Of a stretch of 64,000 nucleotides of DNA, positions 16,696 to 24,913 are shown piece after piece. Both the position numbers and the translations under genes were made by a program. Each line of letters starts with the position of its first letter. Position 1 is the first letter of the stretch. The stretch is taken from NCBI GenBank assembly GCA_020635075.1, contig JACKAM010000003.1, positions 124,001-188,000 on the forward strand, read 5' to 3'. A model generated the notes under the pieces. The model saw nothing but the letters and a program-made list of their open reading frames with translations. It did not search any database and was not told the DNA's origin. This stretch comes from Pseudobdellovibrionaceae bacterium (GTDB lineage Bacteria; Bdellovibrionota; Bdellovibrionia; Bdellovibrionales; UBA1609).

Positions 16696-16989
16696 AAAAC
16701 CTGCCCCCTTAATTGTTGAGCCACAAAACTATGTGCCGCCTTTGTCCGGGAATAGGTCCGATTGCCGAGCCATTCCCGTAAATCCGAATCCTCACCGTCG
16801 CGCAGGGCGGGAGGCTGAGTGACCGAAGGGAATAGGCTCGGCCGAACGAGGCGCGGCAGGATACCTGACGCGACCCGAAGACGAGCCTGCGGCCGAAAAG
16901 GTGCGTGAGGATTTGCGGAGGATGGTCGGCAAAGGACCGACTTCACTGATAAAGTATTTTGTGGCTCAACAATTAAGGGGGCCGGTTTT
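16696..16989. repeat. MITE-like element with terminal inverted repeats, copy 1
   Basis: A 294-bp non-coding element. Ends 16696-16728 and 16957-16989 are inverted repeats of 33 bp with a single mismatch (core CCCCCTTAATTGTTGAGCCA). The interior is nearly identical, in reverse orientation, to the element at 26466-26760. Internal inverted repeats (AATCCTCAC / GTGAGGATT; CGGCCGAGCC / GGCTCGGC) suggest a folded RNA or DNA. It fills the gap between two convergent genes and its right end reaches into the stop codon of the minus-strand gene. Short ORFs inside are frame-shifted between the two copies, so it is not coding. Confidence 0.88.
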
Positions 16990-17792
16990 CAAAAGCTAAT
17001 CTGTAAGCCCGCGTAGTACTTTTGAATTAACTGGTAGTGGAGCTGAAGAGACATCAAGGACCAGGGTTTAATGCCCAGGCTGATAAAAAAGTCCTCATCG
17101 TCTCCACTGCCCCCTTCATTGATCTGCAGGCCACCGGCAAATTCGAACTTGGCGCTCGCGTACTTCACTCCCGGCCAGATCTCGGTGCGGTCAGATCCAT
17201 CGTAATCGATGGCATCAATGGACAGGGACCAGTCATTATTCAGGCCAAAGTTAAAGCCTATTCCCCAGGCTGAAACATCATCAAATGCATTATAGGCCAC
17301 AAGCCCCAAGGAAAAACCCCCACCAGGGTTAATTAATACCCCCAGGTTTTCACCATTGACCGTGTCGTCGTTGGCATCTTTTGTCACATAGCCGGAAAAC
17401 CCAATCGAAGTTTTAATGGAACTTAAGTGAAAGCCAAATCCCCAGTAGGCAACCGGATCCTCATCAGTCGCCGAATCGCCGTCATCAGAGGCCGTGGCAC
17501 CCAGTGAAAATCCAAAATCACTCATGCCGTATAAAATCGCAGCACCCGCCGTTTTGGTGTCACTGTCATCGTCAGCTGCTGCCCCCATCAACTGAAGATT
17601 GAAGCCCTTGTAAAGGGAGTGCCCGGCGGGATTTTCACGAAAAAAAACCGAGGTGGAACTGGGGTGGGAGATACCAGGGCCAATGGGAATATTGGTGTTG
17701 GCCGCCCCTCCTCGGGCAAAGGCCTGACCAGGCAAACAGAATCCAATCAACAACACGGATGAAACACAAAGAAGCAAAGATTTCATTTTCAC
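16989..17792 (-). CDS. Predicted outer-membrane beta-barrel protein
   Basis: A 267-aa protein with a signal peptide (MKMKSLLLCVSSVLLIGFCLPGQAFA) and alternating hydrophobic strands rich in Gly and aromatic residues. It ends YYAGLQISF, with the C-terminal Phe typical of BAM-inserted barrels. Acidic Asp-rich loops (DDDSDTK, DDGDSATDED, GSGDDED) could bind divalent cations at the surface. It overlaps the upstream NADAR lipoprotein gene by 4 nt, so both are one operon of envelope proteins. Confidence 0.75.
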   Translation of the reverse strand: MKMKSLLLCVSSVLLIGFCLPGQAFARGGAANTNIPIGPGISHPSSTSVFFRENPAGHSLYKGFNLQLMGAAADDDSDTKTAGAAILYGMSDFGFSLGATASDDGDSATDEDPVAYWGFGFHLSSIKTSIGFSGYVTKDANDDTVNGENLGVLINPGGGFSLGLVAYNAFDDVSAWGIGFNFGLNNDWSLSIDAIDYDGSDRTEIWPGVKYASAKFEFAGGLQINEGGSGDDEDFFISLGIKPWSLMSLQLHYQLIQKYYAGLQISF

Positions 17793-18508
17793 ATTTCCCC
17801 TGTTTGTTCGGCGTTGAAGCGCAATTCACTTCGCAACTGTTCCCAAATCTCATAATAGCGCCAAGCAGGCGGAGGATTTGGCCCTTGATGGTGGTCCGGC
17901 CGCAAACGCAAATGGCCCGTCGCCATAAGAGCATCTTTGACTGGCGGATTCTGGCGGAGCTTTTCCCGGGTGGCCTCAAGAATCAGTGCGTAGTGGTCGC
18001 CCTTTTCGGAAGTTCGGTAGGTCATTCGCTTGCCCTCGAAACTCACCCAGTTGATATCCATCGTTTTCATATTTTTCGAGGCCACGTCTCCAGCCCTCTT
18101 GGCTTCAAAGGCTGTCATTTGCTCAACCTGGGCTCGGGTCCAGGGCCAAGTCACCCGCTTATCCTTATTTCTTGGATCTTCTTCTCCTTCGGGAAACTTC
18201 ATGGCTTGCCAAAAGCCCTCCATACTGGCGTAGGTCTTTCCTCTAAATGCAAATGGAGTGGCAGCAAAATTCGATAACAGCCCCAGCTCGTGACGCTTGG
18301 ACAGAATCACTTCACCTGTCGCTGCCTGATGGGGAAGGATTTCCCAGGATTTTCCCGGATCAACGTTCTGCTCAGCCCACCAGTGCTTTGGGTAACCCCG
18401 TTTCCAACTGGTCGCCGAATCCTGCTTGGATGAACCACTCTGGCATCCGGTCAAAGCCAAGGCAATTAAGACCGTAGACCCCAGCAACCAGTGCGTGAAT
18501 CCCCTCAT
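17789..18508 (-). CDS. Lipoprotein with NADAR (YbiA-like) domain
   Basis: A 239-aa protein. The ATG at 18508 (MRGFTHWLLG) has a perfect GGAGG 7 nt upstream; a TTG two codons earlier is not needed. An export signal with lipobox LTGC precedes a NADAR/YbiA domain: LGLLSNFAATPFAFRGKTYASMEGFWQAMKF (the SNF...F and YxSxE.xxQAxK core) and a closing KDALMATGHL. NADAR proteins act as N-glycosidases on riboflavin-pathway intermediates or ADP-ribose adducts and are normally cytosolic, so a secreted lipid-anchored version is unusual. It is co-transcribed with a barrel protein. Confidence 0.8.
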   Translation of the reverse strand: MRGFTHWLLGSTVLIALALTGCQSGSSKQDSATSWKRGYPKHWWAEQNVDPGKSWEILPHQAATGEVILSKRHELGLLSNFAATPFAFRGKTYASMEGFWQAMKFPEGEEDPRNKDKRVTWPWTRAQVEQMTAFEAKRAGDVASKNMKTMDINWVSFEGKRMTYRTSEKGDHYALILEATREKLRQNPPVKDALMATGHLRLRPDHHQGPNPPPAWRYYEIWEQLRSELRFNAEQTGEM

Positions 18509-18783
18509 AGTCAATCCTCCCCATTTCCCCCAAATCTAACAGGTTCCTCGGCTTCCGGAAACACTTTGCCGGTCACAGCGCAGCAGCCACGGGGGTGGTA
18601 CTCACACGACGCTGTAAAAAACCTGAGCTTATGAGCATTTAGCAAGGCATTTCGGTTATTTGACACCTAAATTTCAAAAATGATGTCGAACTTTTGCTCA
18701 ATTCGGCCCAGCTCACAATGAAATGAGCCCGGTCTGACCTGGCCCAACCTTTGTAATACATTAAGGTTGAAAGGGCTATCTCT

Positions 18784-19356
18784 ATGAGCGGGTTAGGAAC
18801 TGAAGTCAATCGCCGGACAGAAGGTCGATACTTCTTCAAAGACCGAAGGGTCTGGAAATTCAAGCTGACTGGCAAAGGCATTCCCATCAAATGGATCCAC
18901 AACTTGAGTCCACACGGCATCCAAATCCGCTATCGTAAGTACCAGTGCTATGAGGTGGGGGAAGTGATCCCGCTCGAGGTCAACTTCAAAGGCAAGTTGC
19001 TTCTCACCATCCCTAGCTTGGTACGGTGGAAAAAGGAATGTCCATTTAGCATGAACATGTATGTTCTGGGACTTGAGTTTGTCGATCCCCACAAGGATGT
19101 GGCGAAGCTCTGGTACAAGCTGGGGCTGACAGAGGATCTGCTGGTCGACAATCCTAGTCTGCATATTGATCTCGATTTATTGCATATGGAAGATCACAAG
19201 GATGTGACTTCGCCGAATCGCTTTAACATCAGTGCTGCGCTTGTCGCAGCTTGTTTATCTTTCTTGGTCGGCTATATGGGGGCACTTGGGTCAACCTTGA
19301 TGAAAGGGGCACTCTGGGCTGAAGGATTTCAGCTTCTTTTGACCCATGTTTTTTAA
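18784..19356 (+). CDS. PilZ-like domain protein with C-terminal membrane segment
   Basis: A 190-aa protein. The N-terminal ~115 residues resemble PilZ: an Arg-rich RRTEGRYFFKDRR start, then NLSPHGIQIRY (the N/DxSxxG motif) and a closing LGLEFVD. PilZ proteins bind cyclic di-GMP through these Arg and Asp/Asn-Ser-Gly residues; here the RxxxR spacing is approximate, so c-di-GMP binding is not certain. One hydrophobic segment (about 158-180) would anchor it to the inner membrane. Confidence 0.65.
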   Translation: MSGLGTEVNRRTEGRYFFKDRRVWKFKLTGKGIPIKWIHNLSPHGIQIRYRKYQCYEVGEVIPLEVNFKGKLLLTIPSLVRWKKECPFSMNMYVLGLEFVDPHKDVAKLWYKLGLTEDLLVDNPSLHIDLDLLHMEDHKDVTSPNRFNISAALVAACLSFLVGYMGALGSTLMKGALWAEGFQLLLTHVF

Positions 19357-19500
19357 CGATTAGACAAGTTGTTGTTATCTGGATTGGGACCGGCGCGGGA
19401 AAGGATGCCCACTGCCGGCCACCGGTCCTCTCCTTGAAACCCCGCCATTTTAGTCTCATTCCATCTGTTTCAATCTGACCCGCCTTTTATTGAGAAAAAC

Positions 19501-19528
19501 TAAATCCATTTTTGCCTTAAACCGATGA
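19501..19528 (+). promoter_or_regulatory. Possible sigma-28 (FliA-like) promoter
   Basis: TAAA (19501-19504), 16 nt, then ACCGATGA (19521-19528) resemble the flagellar consensus TAAA-N15-GCCGATAA. It ends 46 nt before a FliG-like gene, where such a promoter would make sense. The spacing is one base off and two bases of the -10 differ. Confidence 0.35.
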
Positions 19529-19574
19529 AATAAAAGATTATTATCAGTCAATTCCACGCAAACGGACAGGTGCT

Positions 19575-20273
19575 ATGGATTTACTACGTCGTTACCAAAA
19601 AGCAGGTGGTTTTCTTCAGTTGGTTCAATTGATCGAAACTTGTGCCCCACAAAAGCAGGCGCAGCTACTTGGAAGTGTGGAGAAGGAAAGTGTGGCCTGG
19701 GCCAATGAGGTTCGGGCAAAGATATTATCCATTGATCGAATCTTTGGCTGGGACGAACAGCCCTTGGCTGAAATTGTCTCCCGCCTTCAGGAACTCACGC
19801 TTTCTGTGGCCGTTCATGGCATTGACAAAACCCTGTGGGAGAAAGCGACTAAGACTCTTTCGCACGGGCAAAAACGACGTATTGACGACCTATCCAAAAC
19901 CAAAGATCCCACACCAGGTGAGATCACCTCATCCTATATGAAAATCATTGCCGAAGTCCGTGACATGATCAACCAAGGCTACGTCCATTTGCCAAGCGTA
20001 GATCCGGGACTCATTATCGAAGAGGACATCGAGGATAGGCTCTCTAAGAGTCCGACTACGGGAATCACTCACCATTCTGCCGCGGCAACTCCTACCATTC
20101 AGCCTCCCAGTAAGCCACTTGCTGCCGTCAAGGGAAGCGACCAGGAACTGGGAATGGAAGTGGCCAAACTCCGCCACGAGAACCAGCAGTTACGGCAACA
20201 GGTGCAGGTCTTGAGTAATGAACTCAGTGCTGTTCGGAGTATTGTTGCCACAGTGAAAAAAGCCGTGGCCTAG
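19575..20273 (+). CDS. FliG-like protein with C-terminal coiled coil
   Basis: A 232-aa protein. Residues about 1-105 look like FliG middle/C-terminal modules: an N-terminal helical part, then RIFGWDEQPLAEIVSRLQ, LSVAVHGIDKTLWEKATKTLS and GQKRRIDDL, which parallel the FliG FVFED...LALAL...MSKRAAEML pattern. A Pro/Thr-rich linker and a heptad-like helix (LRHENQQLRQQVQVLSNEL) follow. It is shorter than true FliG (about 330 aa) and lacks the N-terminal FliF-binding region, so it is more likely an accessory or regulatory paralogue than the rotor protein. It stands alone, away from other flagellar genes. Confidence 0.55.
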   Translation: MDLLRRYQKAGGFLQLVQLIETCAPQKQAQLLGSVEKESVAWANEVRAKILSIDRIFGWDEQPLAEIVSRLQELTLSVAVHGIDKTLWEKATKTLSHGQKRRIDDLSKTKDPTPGEITSSYMKIIAEVRDMINQGYVHLPSVDPGLIIEEDIEDRLSKSPTTGITHHSAAATPTIQPPSKPLAAVKGSDQELGMEVAKLRHENQQLRQQVQVLSNELSAVRSIVATVKKAVA

Positions 20274-20297
20274 GTTTGAGGGAGCTAATTTTCAGGT

Positions 20298-21197
20298 TTA
20301 GCGGAGAGCTCCGGCGAGCGATGGATACTGGAAGCGAAAGCCGTTTTTGACGGCCACCTCGGGCACCACTCTTTGACTGGACAAGATGGCGTCAGCAATC
20401 TCCCCTTGAGTGATCCTAAGCGCAATTCGTGGTACTGGCGGACCGACACGAACCTTCATGGCCTCAGCCAAGGCCTTGGTGAAATCCTTGTTACGAGCGG
20501 GGTTCAAGCTCACACCGTTGATGGGTCCCGTCAATCCTGGATTTTCCAGAGCCCAACGGATGAGGCGGGCCAAATCGACAACATGAATCCAACTCATCCA
20601 CTGCTTGCCATTTCCCAATCGGCCACCCAAACCTAAACGGAAGAGAGGCCTTAATTTGGCGAGCAGGCCCCCTTCTCCCAGAACCAGACCGATACGAACC
20701 TGCAGTGAACGACAGCCCAAAAGGTCCTCAGCAATCTTAGCGGAGTTTTCCCACTCCTTACAGAGTTCGGCCAAAAAGTCATTCCCCAACGACGACTGCT
20801 CCGTCAGGTGCTCGTCACCTCTGTCACCGTAAATCCCCATGGCCGATCCGCCAATCCACACCTTTAAGCGGCATCCGGCGTTTTTGCCACCTTCAATGAG
20901 ATTCATGGCGCTAAGGATTCGTGACTCGCGCAAAACTTCCTTTTGTTTCTTGCTCCACCTCCGACCATCGATGGATTCTCCCATCAAATGGATCACAGCC
21001 TCGACACCCTCAAAGGCCTCTAGGGGAGGTTGGGACCGGTAGTCGGTCCATTGAAACAATTCACAGGGAACAACAAAGGGAGCACCCGCTTGCGGCGCCT
21101 GGCGGGAAAAGATCACCAAACTGTGCCCCGCCTGATGAAGCTCGCGGCACAGCTCCCGCCCCACAAATCCTGTCGCTCCCGTCACCAGTATCTTCAT
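20298..21197 (-). CDS. TIGR01777-family NAD(P)-dependent epimerase-like protein
   Basis: A 299-aa extended short-chain dehydrogenase. It starts with a Rossmann motif (MKILVTGATGFVGREL), carries VIHLMGESIDGRRWSKKQKEVLRESRI typical of this family (YfcH-like), and WIHVVDLARLIRWAL. The C-terminal DUF1731-like segment ends with VPEVAVKNGFRFQYPSLAGALR. The substrate of this family is unknown. The gene ends 24 nt from the convergent FliG-like gene. Confidence 0.9.
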   Translation of the reverse strand: MKILVTGATGFVGRELCRELHQAGHSLVIFSRQAPQAGAPFVVPCELFQWTDYRSQPPLEAFEGVEAVIHLMGESIDGRRWSKKQKEVLRESRILSAMNLIEGGKNAGCRLKVWIGGSAMGIYGDRGDEHLTEQSSLGNDFLAELCKEWENSAKIAEDLLGCRSLQVRIGLVLGEGGLLAKLRPLFRLGLGGRLGNGKQWMSWIHVVDLARLIRWALENPGLTGPINGVSLNPARNKDFTKALAEAMKVRVGPPVPRIALRITQGEIADAILSSQRVVPEVAVKNGFRFQYPSLAGALR

Positions 21198-21363
21198 AGT
21201 GTCTCATAATAGTAGATGCCCATCTAAAGCGCCAATCAATCGTACATTTTGGATGCAGGACGCAAACATTATGGTTTGTTAAAGATATCCCAATATGATG
21301 GCAAATTGGCGGAGAGATCAGTAACAGACTTAAGTGACAGATCTTGCCTGGCGATAAATAGCT

Positions 21364-22146
21364 ATGATTCGCTGGTGTTCTTATTGTCAAAGATTCCTCT
21401 CTGAAGCTCCACCTTACGAAGACCTCGCCGTCTCCCATGGCGCTTGCTCCGAATGTGCCGCCTTGGGACCCACGGGACTAGATCAACAGGTCGATACCGG
21501 ACGCGCGATCTCGGAACTCCAAGGACAGCTTTGGGAGGCTGCTAAGGGCGCCAATTATTCTGAAATCCAGAGGCTTCTTGGAATTGCCCAGGCCATTCGA
21601 GTGCGCAACAGCGATCTCCTCTTGGGCATGATTTCCCCCTTGCTCTACAAAGTCGGATTACACTGGGAAAAGAAGAAGCTGAGTGTTGCCGATGAACATA
21701 GAATCACACGTTTTTTTGAGCAGGTCTATCACCAAGTAAAAACCAGCTCTGAGCTAGATGTGCCACCTAGGAACAATAAATCTCAACCTGATGTGCTATT
21801 AATCAATGCTCCAAACAATCATCACACTCTTGCCGTACGATTCTTGGAAATGTGGCTAGAGGATCGAGGCATAAGTGTCATGGCCATTTACCCTGGCCTC
21901 CCTGCCGAGGAAGTGACCGAGCTTATCGCCAAAACCAAACCCAAGGCATTGGGGATCTCGATTTCCATGGAAAATCAGGCGACAGAGACTCTAAAGATTG
22001 TAGATCAAGTTCACCAGAAATTCCCATCGGTCAAGATCATGGTCGGCGGTTGCGCCGTCAAAACAGGGAAGTACACTCCCCTTAACCAGGATAAGGCCAT
22101 TTGGTCGACCGTGCCGGAGGACCTGGCACAGCTGGTTGCCGCCTAA
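21364..22146 (+). CDS. Stand-alone B12-binding photosensor-like protein
   Basis: A 260-aa protein with three parts. Residues 1-32 are a zinc-ribbon-like module (WCSYCQRF ... SHGACSECA) of the kind found in two-component sensor proteins. Residues ~50-128 form a helical B12-capping bundle that keeps the complete W-x9-EH motif of CarH-type adenosylcobalamin photoreceptors (Trp101, Glu111, His112). Residues ~140-255 are a Rossmann B12-binding domain; the usual ExHxxG is NHHTLA, so the axial His (His154) is kept and Glu and Gly are replaced. No DNA-binding domain is present. It faces and overlaps by 4 nt the MerR/B12 regulator, and may control it as AerR controls CrtJ. Confidence 0.8.
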   Translation: MIRWCSYCQRFLSEAPPYEDLAVSHGACSECAALGPTGLDQQVDTGRAISELQGQLWEAAKGANYSEIQRLLGIAQAIRVRNSDLLLGMISPLLYKVGLHWEKKKLSVADEHRITRFFEQVYHQVKTSSELDVPPRNNKSQPDVLLINAPNNHHTLAVRFLEMWLEDRGISVMAIYPGLPAEEVTELIAKTKPKALGISISMENQATETLKIVDQVHQKFPSVKIMVGGCAVKTGKYTPLNQDKAIWSTVPEDLAQLVAA

Positions 22147-22988
22147 TCAAGCAACTGAAAGAACTCTTTCATTGTCGCCACTGATCTAAAATCTTCGGCG
22201 AACTGACGGGCCAAGGCTCCAGACACCCAGACATCGAGTCCTTTTTTGGTTTCACTCCGCAGCTGACTTAAATAGTCAGGAAGGCCATCAAAGTTACTCT
22301 CAATCGGTGCGGCGCTCAAAACTAGAATCTTGGGCTTCACCCCTTTGATAATGTCCACGAGGGCTTCGATCGGGAGGTTGGCTCCAAAATTCAGGGTTGG
22401 ATAGCCTTTAGATTGGGCCAGTTTGCTGGCTATAAGAATCCCCAACTCATGATAGTCCCCCTCTGGAGTGCAAAAGGCTATCAGTGGCTTATCTACCTGA
22501 GTTTCCGCCGATCTGGTTTTAATGATTTGATCGCGAACCAGAGCTGAGACTGCGTGCTCCTGAGACACACTTAACTCACCAGTGGCTACCATTCGACCCA
22601 CCTCTGCCATCAGCGGAACGACGAGGTCGATGAGAAACTCCTCCACTCCACGCCGAACACGGTGGCGGTGAAGCTCTTCCAGCAGCCGATCCAATTGGTA
22701 GTCGCTCAACAGTTGAAGGAGCTCCTGGCGGTGTTGAATCAATGGCCCATAGGTCTCTGGAAGCAAAACTTCAATTTCTGCAGCCGACATTTTCGCTGCT
22801 TTGCGAATCGGGTAACCAAGCTCAACCAAGGCTTTAAGCGCTTTTAGACGCTCAACGTCCTCATAGGTGAAAGCCCTGTTTTTACCCTGGCGCTCGGGAC
22901 TGACCACTCCATAGCGCTTTTCCCAGGCCCTAATGATGTGGACGGTCAATCCGGTTATCTGAGATACATGATTGATATCAAGCTTCAT
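22143..22988 (-). CDS. MerR-family regulator with B12-binding domain (CarH/LitR-like)
   Basis: A 281-aa protein with an N-terminal MerR helix-turn-helix (VSQITGLTVHIIRAWEKRYGVVSPERQGKNRAFTYEDVERL is the family layout, residues 8-48), a helical capping domain and a C-terminal B12-binding domain. The lower axial ligand is kept (DYHELG, His180), as are Glu144-His145. The capping Trp of the W-x9-EH photosensing motif is replaced by Val134. It may therefore sense light poorly on its own. A perfect 14-bp-arm palindrome lies 50 bp upstream, between it and the divergent lipocalin operon. CarH/LitR proteins repress such operons in the dark and release DNA in light. Confidence 0.88.
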   Translation of the reverse strand: MKLDINHVSQITGLTVHIIRAWEKRYGVVSPERQGKNRAFTYEDVERLKALKALVELGYPIRKAAKMSAAEIEVLLPETYGPLIQHRQELLQLLSDYQLDRLLEELHRHRVRRGVEEFLIDLVVPLMAEVGRMVATGELSVSQEHAVSALVRDQIIKTRSAETQVDKPLIAFCTPEGDYHELGILIASKLAQSKGYPTLNFGANLPIEALVDIIKGVKPKILVLSAAPIESNFDGLPDYLSQLRSETKKGLDVWVSGALARQFAEDFRSVATMKEFFQLLD

Positions 22989-23038
22989 AACCTCAAAATA
23001 TACTCATTTTCAGTAATTTACAAGCCTCTGTCTCATAT

Positions 23039-23072
23039 TTTGTCTAGTTAAAACTATCTTTAACTAGACAAA
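23039..23072. promoter_or_regulatory. 14-bp-arm operator between the MerR/B12 gene and the lipocalin operon
   Basis: TTTGTCTAGTTAAA (23039-23052) and its exact reverse complement (23059-23072) are 6 bp apart. The right arm contains TAGACA (23065-23070), which with TACTAT (23088-23093) and a 17-bp spacer makes a good plus-strand promoter. By symmetry the left arm supplies TAGACA for the minus strand, with TGTAAA at 23017-23022 as a possible -10. A protein bound here would cover the -35 boxes of both divergent promoters. The MerR/B12 protein is the obvious candidate. Confidence 0.75.
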
Positions 23073-23118
23073 GTGGGGCCATTTTGCTACTATTAGAGAA
23101 ACTCAGGAGGGAGAAACA

Positions 23119-23655
23119 ATGACAAATCTAGCAGCAACTTTGATGGCATTTTTTTGGGGGACTTCCTGCGCACATGGGGCTCTCAACCAATCTCAGCTGG
23201 AGGTGGTTCCCTCGGTCGACATCAATAGATATCTGGGCACCTGGTTCGAAATCGCCCGCTATCCCAATTCATTCCAAGGAGACTGTTTCGCTTCGACAGC
23301 TACCTATTCTCTTCGGGGTGATGGCAACATTAAGGTGATCAATCGCTGCAACGAAGGGTCCTTCGATGGACCCATCGATGAGGCCGTGGGCAAGGCCTGG
23401 GTTGTCGATCCTAGTACTAACGCTAAATTGAAGGTGCAGTTTTTTTGGCCCTTCGCTGGCAATTACTGGATTATCGATCTCGATCCTAATTATCAATGGG
23501 CTGTTGTGGGAGAACCTGATCGTCAGTATTTGTGGATTCTCAGTCGCACACCACAAATGGACAAAAACGACTACGAAGGAATTATTTCTCGCCTTACACC
23601 TAAGGGTTATGACCCTCAAGAGCTGATCATCACTCCTCAAAAGGAGACATTATGA
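23119..23655 (+). CDS. blc: Bacterial lipocalin (Blc-like), secreted
   Basis: A 178-aa protein with an N-terminal export signal; the Cys in GTSCAHG does not form a strong lipobox. Lipocalin motifs are clear: VDINRYLGTWFEIARYPNSFQ (GxW region), NRCNEG, then YWIIDLDPNYQWAVVGEPDRQYLWILSRTP. It probably binds lipids or fatty acids in the periplasm or at the outer membrane. It is first of a six-gene operon behind the palindromic operator, with an AGGAGGGAG ribosome-binding site. Lipocalins are common members of LitR/CarH light-induced regulons. Confidence 0.92.
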   Translation: MTNLAATLMAFFWGTSCAHGALNQSQLEVVPSVDINRYLGTWFEIARYPNSFQGDCFASTATYSLRGDGNIKVINRCNEGSFDGPIDEAVGKAWVVDPSTNAKLKVQFFWPFAGNYWIIDLDPNYQWAVVGEPDRQYLWILSRTPQMDKNDYEGIISRLTPKGYDPQELIITPQKETL

Positions 23656-24167
23656 AAATGCTTTCAACCGTCGGAGCAGGATGCCTGGTCATTGAAAGCG
23701 ACCAGGTCCTGCTGGTTCAGCCAAACTATGGGCCCGCCAAAGGACAGTGGATGTTCCCCGGGGGCTTCATCAACGACAATGAGTCCCCAGAGGACGCTGC
23801 CCTGAGAGAGTTGTGGGAGGAAACCGGGCAGGTCGGAAAAGTCATCCCCCCCTTGTGCATTCGCTACCGGCAGGCCCCCACTGACATCTATTGGGTATTT
23901 CAGGTTGAACTCACACTCAATACCCCCATCTCAGTTCTTACTTCCGAGCTTTTGGATGTACGCTTTTGGCCAGTGAAGGAGGCCATCCACTCTCCGCTGG
24001 TGCGGCCCATGTCCCGGTTTTTTCTGGAGTCGGCCCTCGCTCCCCCACTCAGCAATGTGCCACTCCCTCGCGGTCACGATGACACCCATCGCGTGTTCTT
24101 TTTTGAACCCTCTGACTTCCATCATGCGCAAGTCCACTACCAACGAAACGAAAGGCTGGCACAATGA
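23652..24167 (+). CDS. Nudix hydrolase
   Basis: A 171-aa protein with a complete Nudix box (GGFINDNESPEDAALRELWEETGQ: Gly, REL and EE residues in place) at residues about 36-60. It would hydrolyse a nucleoside diphosphate-linked substrate; the MutT/ADP-ribose class cannot be settled. It overlaps the lipocalin stop and the next gene start by 4 nt each. Confidence 0.92.
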   Translation: MKMLSTVGAGCLVIESDQVLLVQPNYGPAKGQWMFPGGFINDNESPEDAALRELWEETGQVGKVIPPLCIRYRQAPTDIYWVFQVELTLNTPISVLTSELLDVRFWPVKEAIHSPLVRPMSRFFLESALAPPLSNVPLPRGHDDTHRVFFFEPSDFHHAQVHYQRNERLAQ

Positions 24168-24913
24168 GAAAGTTCCTCCTCGCCGGCGCGGCCCTTCTCC
24201 TCTGCTCCCCCTCCTTGGCAACGGACACAGTCGTGTTTTCGGGCACGGCCTATAAATCCAAAAAAAAGCAGTCGATCGCCTACAACGAAACGCACGAGGT
24301 GACAGAGGTTTCCGGCCGGATTGTGAAATCCAAAACCACCTACCGAAACTCCCAGGGTGATATCATTGCTGTGCTCAGTTGTGACTACGGTAAAAACACC
24401 TACCTTCCTGATTTCACCTTCGAAGATCTGCGTAGCGGCAACTGGGAAAAGGTCGTGGTCACGGGTGACAAAGTAAACATCCAGTACCGGGACAACCGCC
24501 AGGCCGAGATTGAGGAACTCACCATGGACATCGACAAAAAGCTGAGCGGCAGTCAGGGTCTCAATCAGTTTATTGTGTCAAACCTGGAAAAGGCTGTGAT
24601 GGGAGATCGTCCTGTTACCACCTTCATCCTACCCGCCCGCCAAACCACAGTCGATATGATCCTGATCGGCAAAAAGGGCGAGGATGGCCTGGCAAAGGTT
24701 GAACTCAAATTGCAGAACCCATTCTTGCGGCTATTTGCGCCAACCCTTGAATTGGTCTACGATCAGAAGTCGCAGAATTTGATCAGCTATTACGGCAACT
24801 CCAACATTTATACGGACACAGGAGACAAACAAAAAGTCCTGATTGAATACGACTACTCACAGGCTTCTCGAATCGCTGCCAAGAGGATTAAGAATGATCA
24901 AATCCCTAATTAA
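24164..24913 (+). CDS. Secreted protein of unknown function in the putative light operon
   Basis: A 249-aa protein with a signal peptide (MRKFLLAGAALLLCSPSLA). The mature part reads as an antiparallel beta structure (VVFSGTAYKSKKKQSIAYNETH, then VLSCDYGKNTYLPDF). I do not recognise a family; DUF3108-like periplasmic folds are one possibility. It overlaps both neighbours in the operon (4 nt and 20 nt), so it is co-translated with the Nudix gene and the small membrane protein. Confidence 0.7.
   Translation: MRKFLLAGAALLLCSPSLATDTVVFSGTAYKSKKKQSIAYNETHEVTEVSGRIVKSKTTYRNSQGDIIAVLSCDYGKNTYLPDFTFEDLRSGNWEKVVVTGDKVNIQYRDNRQAEIEELTMDIDKKLSGSQGLNQFIVSNLEKAVMGDRPVTTFILPARQTTVDMILIGKKGEDGLAKVELKLQNPFLRLFAPTLELVYDQKSQNLISYYGNSNIYTDTGDKQKVLIEYDYSQASRIAAKRIKNDQIPN

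Noticed and set aside
16686..16946. 86-aa minus-strand ORF inside the first ~290-bp element (and similar ORFs at 26510-26788)
   Set aside because: The two copies of the element are shifted by a one-base indel, so the frame is not preserved, and the starts have no ribosome-binding site. Open frames here reflect GC-rich repeat sequence.
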